Positions 58,447-64,000 of a DNA stretch of 64,000 nt are shown here, in pieces (the stretch's first letter is position 1; every line of letters starts with the position of its first letter). The position numbers and the translations under genes were made by a program. The notes beneath the pieces were generated by a model, which saw only the letters and a list, made by a program, of their open reading frames with translations, was not told the DNA's origin and made no database searches. Source of the DNA: JAVBUY01 sp031552735 (GTDB lineage Bacteria > Bacillota > Clostridia > Christensenellales > Aristaeellaceae); assembly GCA_031552735.1 (NCBI GenBank), contig JAVBMF010000024.1, positions 34,515 to 98,514 of the forward strand, read 5' to 3'.

Positions 58447-59613
58447 TTACAGTGCCATCTCCCGCACCCGCTCGCTCAACTCCGCCAGACTCTCCGACGA
58501 GGGCACATATTGCTGCCGGATCATCTCGCCGACGATCTCGATCCCCATGCCTTTGAGCGCCTCTTCCACCTGGCCGATGCTCTGCCCGCTCCAGCCAAAC
58601 GAACCAAAGGCAAAGCCTTTGCGTCCCTTGGGCGCCAGGCCGCGGCAGTAGGACAGGAATGCGGCCATGGTGGGCAGCATGTTGTTGTTGAGCGTCGGCG
58701 AACCGGCGATCAGGTACTTTGCTTCCAGCAGATCGGCCATGATGTCGGAGATGTGGTTGACCTTCAGGTCGCGCAGCTTCACTTGGATGCCGCGCGCGGA
58801 AAAACCTTCGGCGATGGCGGTAGCCATGCGCTCGGTGCTGTGCCACATGCTGTCGAACACCACCACCGCCGCTTCCGGCGGGGTATTGGCGCACCAGCGG
58901 CGATAGGCGGCGACGATGTCGGCCACATGGGCGCGCCAGATGATGCCATGGCTGGGCGCGATCATGTCAACCGCCAGCCCCTCGACGGCAGCCAGCACGC
59001 CCTTCACCTGCCCGTCGAAGGGCATCACGATGTTGGCGTAGTACTTGCCCGCCTGCTCCATCACCGCGGCCAGCGGCTCCTGGTCGTCAAACCGGCCGGA
59101 CGACGCGTAGTGCTGGCCGAACGCATCGTTGGAGAAGAGGATTTCCTCCTCCGGGCAATACGTCACCATGTTGTCGGGCCAATGCACCATCGGCGTGGGC
59201 ACAAAGCGCAGCGTGCGCTTGCCCAGCGACAGGGTGTCCCCGGCCTTCACCGGCTGATACGGCAGCTCGCCATAGTGCGCGGTCAGCCCCTTCAACCCCT
59301 GCGGCGCGCTGGTGATCACCTTGGCGTTGGGCATGCGCCGCACCGCCTCGGGGATTGCGCCGGAATGATCCATCTCCACATGGTTGCTGACGATGTAGTC
59401 GATTTTGTCCAGCGGCACGATATGCGCGATGCGCGCAAACATCTCATCGGCAAACTCGCGCTTGACTGTATCAATCAGCGCGATTTTGTCATCGACGATC
59501 AGATAAGCGTTGTAGGTGACGCCGCGCTCGGTGGTGTAGCCGTGGAAGTTGCGCAGCGCCCAGTCGATAGCGCCAACCCAATAGATGCCGGGTTTCAGCT
59601 CAGTCGGGCGCAC
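58447..59613 (-). CDS. Flavodiiron protein (A-type flavoprotein)
   Basis: 388 residues. Metallo-beta-lactamase-like domain with di-iron ligands NHVEMDHSG (H-x-E-x-D-H), His in PMVHWPD, Asp in SNDAFG and His in APSHGIIW; flavodoxin domain from about 245 (VVFDSMWHSTERMA). Reduces O2 to water or NO to N2O with electrons from rubredoxin. GTG start with GAGGAGG 7 nt upstream, overlapping the rubredoxin end. Confidence 0.94.
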   Translation of the reverse strand: MRPTELKPGIYWVGAIDWALRNFHGYTTERGVTYNAYLIVDDKIALIDTVKREFADEMFARIAHIVPLDKIDYIVSNHVEMDHSGAIPEAVRRMPNAKVITSAPQGLKGLTAHYGELPYQPVKAGDTLSLGKRTLRFVPTPMVHWPDNMVTYCPEEEILFSNDAFGQHYASSGRFDDQEPLAAVMEQAGKYYANIVMPFDGQVKGVLAAVEGLAVDMIAPSHGIIWRAHVADIVAAYRRWCANTPPEAAVVVFDSMWHSTERMATAIAEGFSARGIQVKLRDLKVNHISDIMADLLEAKYLIAGSPTLNNNMLPTMAAFLSYCRGLAPKGRKGFAFGSFGWSGQSIGQVEEALKGMGIEIVGEMIRQQYVPSSESLAELSERVREMAL

Positions 59614-59615
59614 GC

Positions 59616-59774
59616 TTACGCCTCCTCGAACTGATCCTTGCCAGCGCCGCACAGCGGGCAGGTCCAGTCCTCGGGGATATCCGCAAACGCAGTGCCGGGG
59701 GCGACGCCATTGTCCCGATCACCCACCGCTGGGTCATATTCATAGCCGCACAGCACACATACATACTTGCTCAT
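59616..59774 (-). CDS. Rubredoxin
   Basis: 52 residues, full length. CVLCGYEYDP and CPLCGAGKDQFEE give the two Cys pairs binding one iron; PEDWTCP is conserved. AAAGGAG lies before ATG. It lies 2 bp before the flavodiiron gene, its likely electron acceptor. Confidence 0.96.
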   Translation of the reverse strand: MSKYVCVLCGYEYDPAVGDRDNGVAPGTAFADIPEDWTCPLCGAGKDQFEEA

Positions 59775-59815
59775 TTCTTTGTTCTCCTTTCCATTCGTCC
59801 ATTTGGACTGCCCTC

Positions 59816-59844
59816 ATTGTACCCCCGCGAATCCCAAAAGTCCA
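59816..59844 (-). promoter_or_regulatory. Promoter of the rubredoxin operon
   Basis: Minus strand -35 TGGACT (59844-59839), 17 bp, -10 TACAAT (59821-59816), 42 bp before rubredoxin. Confidence 0.6.
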
Positions 59845-59888
59845 TAGCCACGGGCAAATTAACAGGAATAATTCTCAATAATATTCGA

Positions 59889-59918
59889 TTGTCTTTTTCG
59901 CGCCGATTTTGGTACAAT
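59889..59918 (+). promoter_or_regulatory. Promoter of the flavoprotein pair
   Basis: TTGTCT (59889-59894), 18 bp spacer, TACAAT (59913-59918), about 35 bp before the start. Confidence 0.6.
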
Positions 59919-59952
59919 GCTGCTATGAAGGCTGAAACGGGGAGGGATGCGC

Positions 59953-61185
59953 ATGGCGGTGTCTATCGCGATCATTGGGGGTGGCGCGTCAGGACTGATG
60001 GCGTCGCAGACCGCCGCCCGCGCGGGCGCGCAGGTCACGCTGATAGAACAATGCGACCGCGTGGGGCGCAAGATACTGGCCACCGGCAACGGTCGCTGCA
60101 ACCTGACCAACCTGCACCCCTCGGCCTCGCGCTACCATGGCGGCACCACGCTTGCTGCCGAGGTGCTGCGCGCGGTGCCCGCACAGACGGTACTCGACGC
60201 CTTTGCCGACCTAGGGCTGGTCGTCACCGCCGATGAGCAAGGCCGTGTCTATCCCCTGTGCGGGCAAGCCACCGCCGTACTGGATGTGCTGCGCATGGCC
60301 TGTGACCGTGCGGGGGTAACCCTGCGCACCAGCACCACGGTGCGGAGTATCCAGCGCGCGCCGCAGGGTTTTTCGCTGGACATTGGCGAGGCGCAACCGC
60401 TGATCGCCGACGGTGTGATCATCGCCACCGGCGGTCGCGCCGCACCCAAGCTGGGCAGCGACGGCAGCGGGTATGCGCTGCTCACCAACCTCGGCCATAC
60501 GCTGACGCGCTGCGCGCCCGGGCTGGTGCAGTTGCGTTGCGCATCACCACTGCTGCCCTCGCTCAAGGGCTTGCGCGCGCCCGGCGCGCTGGACATCACC
60601 ATCGACGGCCAGTCCGATCGCCGCGCCGTCGGCGAAATCCTGTTCGCCGACTATGGTTTGTCGGGCATCGCGGCGATGGAGGTATCGCGCAATGTTGCCG
60701 CCGCCATCCACAACAAGCGCGTGGTGACCGCGCACCTGTGCCTGCTGCCCGACCTGTCCGCCGATGAGGCGCGCCGCATGATCGACCAGCGCTGCGCGTT
60801 GTTCGCCGAACAGCCGGTCAATCTGCTGTTCACCGGTTTATTCCCGCGCCGCATTGGCGAGGCGCTCATCAAATTCTGCGATATCACTTTGGATACTTGG
60901 GGCAAGAAGCTCTCGCCCGCACAGCGCAACGCGCTAGCCGCCGCCGTGCGCGATTGGCCGTTTTCCATTACTGGAACGCAGGGCTATGATCAGGCACAGG
61001 TCACGGTCGGCGGCATCGACACGGCGGATTTTGACCCCGCAACGCTGGAATCCACGCTCGTACCCGGCCTGTACGCCACCGGCGAGGTGCTGGATGTGGA
61101 CGGCGATTGCGGCGGGTTTAACCTGCACTTTGCCTGGGCGACCGGCCTGCTGGCCGCGCGGGCGGCAGCGGAGGCACACGCATGA
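59953..61185 (+). CDS. HI0933/BaiN-family FAD-dependent oxidoreductase
   Basis: 410 residues. N-terminal FAD site IAIIGGGASGLMASQTAARAG, then RVGRKILATGNGRCNLTN, diagnostic for HI0933-like proteins; C-terminal TGEVLDVDGDCGGFNLHFAWATG binds FAD again. BaiN is a family member acting on bile acids, but most members have no known substrate. ATG at 59953 has GGAGGG spaced 6 nt; ATG at 59947 is possible. The stop overlaps the next gene by 4 bp. Confidence 0.92.
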   Translation: MAVSIAIIGGGASGLMASQTAARAGAQVTLIEQCDRVGRKILATGNGRCNLTNLHPSASRYHGGTTLAAEVLRAVPAQTVLDAFADLGLVVTADEQGRVYPLCGQATAVLDVLRMACDRAGVTLRTSTTVRSIQRAPQGFSLDIGEAQPLIADGVIIATGGRAAPKLGSDGSGYALLTNLGHTLTRCAPGLVQLRCASPLLPSLKGLRAPGALDITIDGQSDRRAVGEILFADYGLSGIAAMEVSRNVAAAIHNKRVVTAHLCLLPDLSADEARRMIDQRCALFAEQPVNLLFTGLFPRRIGEALIKFCDITLDTWGKKLSPAQRNALAAAVRDWPFSITGTQGYDQAQVTVGGIDTADFDPATLESTLVPGLYATGEVLDVDGDCGGFNLHFAWATGLLAARAAAEAHA

Positions 61186-62807
61186 TTCGCATCAACAATC
61201 TTTCGGTATCGCTGGATACGCCGCTGAACGCCGATGGGCTGACCGCATTGGCAGCGCGCCGCTTGCGCATTGCTTCGGCAGACATCGTCCGTGTCAATCT
61301 GCGCAAAAAAAGCGTTGATGCGCGGGACAAGCGCGCGCTGTGCTTTGTGCTGGCGCTGGATGTATGCACACAGGGCGATGAATCGCGTCTGGTGGCATAT
61401 TGCGCGCACAAAGACGTGACACTACTGCCTGCCGCGCCGGAAGTACTCGCGCCGGTGTATCCGCCCGCGCCCGCGCTGCGCCCGGTGGTGGTGGGTACCG
61501 GCCCTGCGGGCCTTTTCGGCGCGCTGCGGCTGGCCGAGGCAGGCTGGCGGCCCATCGTGCTGGAGCGCGGGTATGATGTCGCCACCCGGCAGCGCGATGT
61601 AAATGCCTTCTGGCGCGGCGAGGGCTTCAACCCTCGCTCCAACGTGCAGTTTGGCGAAGGCGGCGCTGGCACGTTTTCCGATGGCAAGCTCAACACCGGC
61701 ATCAAGGACCCTCGCTGCGCCGAAGTACTGCGCGCATTGGTCGCGCACGGCGCGCCGGAGGATATCCTCTATACCGCCAAGCCGCATGTCGGCACCGACC
61801 TCTTGTCGCAAATCGTCGTGCGGTTGCGCCAGCGCATCGAGCAGCTGGGCGGCGAAGTGCGCTTCGGCGCGCAGGTGGTCGGACTGCGCATCGCTGACGG
61901 CGCAGTGCGCGGCATCAGCGTCGCGACCGACGCGGGCACTGAGCAGCTCGACACCAACGCTGTGCTGCTGGCCATCGGCCACAGCGCACGCGATACCTAC
62001 GAAATGCTGCACACGGCGGGCGTCGTCATGATCCAGAAGCCCTTCTCTTTGGGCGCGCGCATCGAGCACCCCCAGCGCATCATCGACCAAAGCCAGTATG
62101 GCGCGTCCGCAGGGCATCCGGCACTGGGTGCGGCGGAATATAAGCTGGCGGTGCATTTGCCCAGCGGCCGCGATGTGTATACCTTCTGCATGTGCCCGGG
62201 CGGCCAAGTAGTGGCCGCCGCCAGCGAAATCGGCGGCGTCTGCACCAACGGCATGAGCGCCCGCGCGCGCGACGGCGCCAATGCCAACAGCGCGGTGCTG
62301 GTCGGCATATCCCCCGCCGATTTCCCCAGCGAACACCCGCTGGCTGGGGTGCACCTACAGCGGCAGTGGGAACAAGCCGCCTTCCGCGCGGCAAGCGGCG
62401 ACTACCGCGCACCCGCGCAACTGGTCGGCGACCTGCTCGCCGGGCGCGACAGCGCGCGTCTGGGCGACGTGCAGCCCACCTATCTGCCCGGTGTCGCACT
62501 GGGCAATCTGCGCGCCTGCCTGCCTGATTTCGTGGTGGACGCGCTGCGCGAGGGCCTTGCGCGCATGGATCGTCAGGTGCAGGGTTTTGCCGCGCACGAC
62601 GCGCTGCTCACCGGGCCGGAGACCCGCTCGTCCTCGCCGGTGCGCATCCCGCGCGACGAGCATGGCCAAGCCTCCATTCGCGGCCTGTTCCCCGCTGGGG
62701 AAGGCGCGGGCTACGCCGGGGGCATCCTCTCCGCCGCGGTCGATGGCCTAAAGATGGCCGAGTGCGTGTTCGCGGTGCCGTCAACAGACTATTCCTCCGC
62801 GAAATAG
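61182..62807 (+). CDS. FAD-dependent dehydrogenase (COG2509-like)
   Basis: 541 residues. An N-terminal domain of about 95 residues precedes the Rossmann site VVVGTGPAGLFGALRLAEAG; NVQFGEGGAGTFSDGKLNT and FPAGEGAGYAGGILSAAVDG are typical of this group. Substrate unknown. ATGA overlap with the previous flavoprotein. Its last 19 bp overlap the convergent gene. Confidence 0.9.
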   Translation: MIRINNLSVSLDTPLNADGLTALAARRLRIASADIVRVNLRKKSVDARDKRALCFVLALDVCTQGDESRLVAYCAHKDVTLLPAAPEVLAPVYPPAPALRPVVVGTGPAGLFGALRLAEAGWRPIVLERGYDVATRQRDVNAFWRGEGFNPRSNVQFGEGGAGTFSDGKLNTGIKDPRCAEVLRALVAHGAPEDILYTAKPHVGTDLLSQIVVRLRQRIEQLGGEVRFGAQVVGLRIADGAVRGISVATDAGTEQLDTNAVLLAIGHSARDTYEMLHTAGVVMIQKPFSLGARIEHPQRIIDQSQYGASAGHPALGAAEYKLAVHLPSGRDVYTFCMCPGGQVVAAASEIGGVCTNGMSARARDGANANSAVLVGISPADFPSEHPLAGVHLQRQWEQAAFRAASGDYRAPAQLVGDLLAGRDSARLGDVQPTYLPGVALGNLRACLPDFVVDALREGLARMDRQVQGFAAHDALLTGPETRSSSPVRIPRDEHGQASIRGLFPAGEGAGYAGGILSAAVDGLKMAECVFAVPSTDYSSAK

Positions 62808-63643
62808 AGGCAGTCAAACACCTGCCGTTGATTTCCGGCCAGCGTCTGCCCGCGAAAGATCATCGCGGACGAGCCGCCGCCGTCCAGATTGAACGCCCAC
62901 TCCGGCTCGAACCGCTGCATGAACAGTGCGGTCTGCTCCAGGCTAAAGCCATATCCCTCTTTGTTTTTGCGGATGCTGACCACGATGAATGTGTGTGGAT
63001 CCGTGCACGCGATTACGGTGCGCGCCGCGAACTGCCGATGCACCGATCGCTCATGCGGCGTCCTTGGCTCCCGCAGCGCTGGCTTCCGATCTTTGATCAG
63101 CACCGAATTTTCCAGAAAAGCCCACGTCTCCCCCGCCCGTGCGGCCACCTCCCGCGTCGGCACGCCTTGGCGCAGCATCAGGCCCTCCTCCTCGAGGCAC
63201 AGCCCAGTAAAGTCCCGCGCGTCCAATTGGCGCAGCACCACACCGCCGGTCATGACGATGCTGCCCAGACTGGTGAAATAGTTATCCTCCGGCTTGCCGT
63301 ATTCTGGATCGTAGGATGGATAGGTCGGCGACAAAAAACCGCTGCCGTTGATAAGCAGCACCGCCTCTTCTCCCGCCAGCTCGCCGGGAAACGCTAGATT
63401 TTTTCGCCATGTCGCGGCGGCTTTGTGGATTTGTTGGCTGGGCTCCGCGACCCAGATGCGGGCAATATAAATGTTGCAGCCCCGCTCGGCAGTTCGTTCG
63501 ATGGTGATCTTTAGGGTAGGTGACGCGTATTGGCGAATGATCTCGCTCTCGCTCAGCGCGGGCGGCCAGTAGCTGAACGCCATCGTTGCCGCCAAGCAGA
63601 TGGCAACCAGCCCCCGTGCCATGCATTCTCGCTTTTGCGCCAT
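62789..63643 (-). CDS. Secreted NAGPA-like (phosphodiester glycosidase) protein
   Basis: 284 residues. An N-terminal hydrophobic segment (about 8-25) exports the protein. The domain has LLINGSGFL near residue 95 and FNLDGGGSSAMIFRG near 255, the signature of the NAGPA family (exopolysaccharide or uncovering-enzyme-like glycosidases). Its start overlaps the stop of a 50-residue gene (TGATG). Likely acts on wall or exopolymers. Confidence 0.88.
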   Translation of the reverse strand: MAQKRECMARGLVAICLAATMAFSYWPPALSESEIIRQYASPTLKITIERTAERGCNIYIARIWVAEPSQQIHKAAATWRKNLAFPGELAGEEAVLLINGSGFLSPTYPSYDPEYGKPEDNYFTSLGSIVMTGGVVLRQLDARDFTGLCLEEEGLMLRQGVPTREVAARAGETWAFLENSVLIKDRKPALREPRTPHERSVHRQFAARTVIACTDPHTFIVVSIRKNKEGYGFSLEQTALFMQRFEPEWAFNLDGGGSSAMIFRGQTLAGNQRQVFDCLYFAEE

Positions 63644-63795
63644 CACGCGTCTTCCCTCTTGGATACCGGGCGCGGCGGATCACGGCGCTCATCGGCATGA
63701 AGCTCCGCCATAAACCGGAGCACGCGTTCCACCTCGTCGCGGGATAGCGCAACAATCTTCCGCATGATCATTGCTCGCAATGCCGCAGTATTCAT
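63643..63795 (-). CDS. Small helical protein
   Basis: 50 residues, beginning MNTAALRAMIMRKIVALSRD, then EVERVLRFMAEL and a basic/acidic tail. TAGGAGGG lies 8 nt before ATG, and its TGA overlaps the next start. The L-S-x-D-E-V-E-R-V-L pattern resembles short helical proteins adjacent to XRE regulators. Function unknown. Confidence 0.75.
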   Translation of the reverse strand: MNTAALRAMIMRKIVALSRDEVERVLRFMAELHADERRDPPRPVSKREDA

Positions 63796-63814
63796 CGCAC
63801 GTCCCTCCTAATTA

Positions 63815-63855
63815 TTGACTGTGTTAATGATAACATTGTTCAGTCAACATATCAA
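63815..63855. promoter_or_regulatory. Divergent operator/promoter of the XRE regulator and small gene
   Basis: Perfect arms TTGACTG/CAGTCAA (63815-63847) enclose an inner GTTA-atga-TAAC. The minus-strand promoter TTGATA-17-TATCAT (63855-63827) lies across it, so binding would block the small gene and the NAGPA gene. Confidence 0.7.
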
Positions 63856-63864
63856 CGCACTTCC

Positions 63865-63893
63865 TTGCCAGGATTCCCTGGCTCTGCTATACT
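63865..63893 (+). promoter_or_regulatory. Promoter of the XRE regulator
   Basis: TTGCCA (63865-63870), 17 bp spacer, TATACT (63888-63893); CCAGG/CCTGG dyad at its -35 side. Confidence 0.75.
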
Positions 63894-63916
63894 CGGAGTC
63901 GAAGGAGGCCTGTGCA

Positions 63917-64000
63917 TTGGACTTACGCAAACGCATTGCTGCCATTGTGGCGGAAAACGCCCTGAAACAAAAGGAGCTCGCCGCCCTGATGGGCGTGACG
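63917..64000 (+). CDS. XRE-family regulator, N-terminal part
   Basis: 28 codons are visible before the window ends: MDLRKRIAAIVAENALKQKE, continuing with LAALMGVT. This is helix 1 and the start of the helix-turn-helix of an HTH_3 protein. Start TTG with GAAGGAGG spaced 8 nt. The dyad between it and the divergent gene is a likely binding site. Confidence 0.75.
   Translation, partial: MDLRKRIAAIVAENALKQKELAALMGVT

Overview
This 64 kb window is GC-rich chromosomal DNA from an anaerobic Gram-positive bacterium, most likely a member of the Clostridia. The evidence is an exact CIRCE (HrcA) operator, a Firmicutes-type LexA box (GAAC-N4-GTTC), an rbgA-rnhB-yraN-comM-dprA-topA-trmFO-hslV-hslU gene order of Firmicutes type, strong AGGAGG ribosome binding sites, and an oxygen-defence pair (rubredoxin plus flavodiiron protein). 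I see no rRNA, tRNA, CRISPR array, prophage or transposase gene. Most genes lie on the minus strand.

Layout. 1-2254: end of a MacA-like adaptor and a MacB-type ABC exporter. 2290-6268 (minus): deoC, a zinc/manganese ABC importer, then a barnase/barstar pair. 6484-11204 (minus): the complete branched-chain amino acid importer livK-H-M-G-F. 11694-18675 (minus): a purine region with purH, a GNAT enzyme, a degenerate GuaA-like protein, a degenerate LarC-like protein and guaB. 18784-21362 (minus): an orphan DNA methyltransferase, a two-repeat unknown protein and trmD. 21452-24957 (plus): a Cys-cluster protein, a DUF421/DUF4363 pair and a large lipoprotein. 25001-30484 (minus): an SOS-type operon of GNAT, uvrB and uvrA. 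30830-32089 (plus): a secreted Cys/His-repeat protein. 32133-37353 (minus): htpG under CIRCE, an unpaired ABC ATPase and a YfhO-like membrane protein. 37460-52983 (minus): housekeeping genes hslU to pgsA, with a 1,311-residue two-module GT-C mannosyltransferase-like protein inside. 53176-58328: MgtC, CorA, a radical SAM protein, an ABC-F ATPase and two small genes. 58447-64000: rubredoxin/flavodiiron operon, two flavoproteins, an NAGPA-type secreted protein, a tiny gene and a divergent XRE regulator.

The most unusual signal is not a protein. At least five, probably six, related structured repeats of about 120 bp (plus one 43 bp short form) occur in the window. Most sit directly behind a stop codon and in front of the intrinsic terminator of the same transcription unit (livF, guaB, guaA-like, purH); another starts inside the stop codon of the mannosyltransferase gene; one forms the 5' leader of the ABC-F gene. 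Their stems show compensatory base changes, so they may act as RNA. A different 162 bp inverted-repeat element between uvrB and uvrA has a 4 bp target duplication and supplies the uvrB stop codon. A third insertion splits a duplicated part of the rplS terminator.

Other candidates worth attention are the adjacent GuaA-like and LarC-like proteins, both missing hallmark residues of their families; the Cys/His-repeat protein; and the DNA methyltransferase cotranscribed with trmD.
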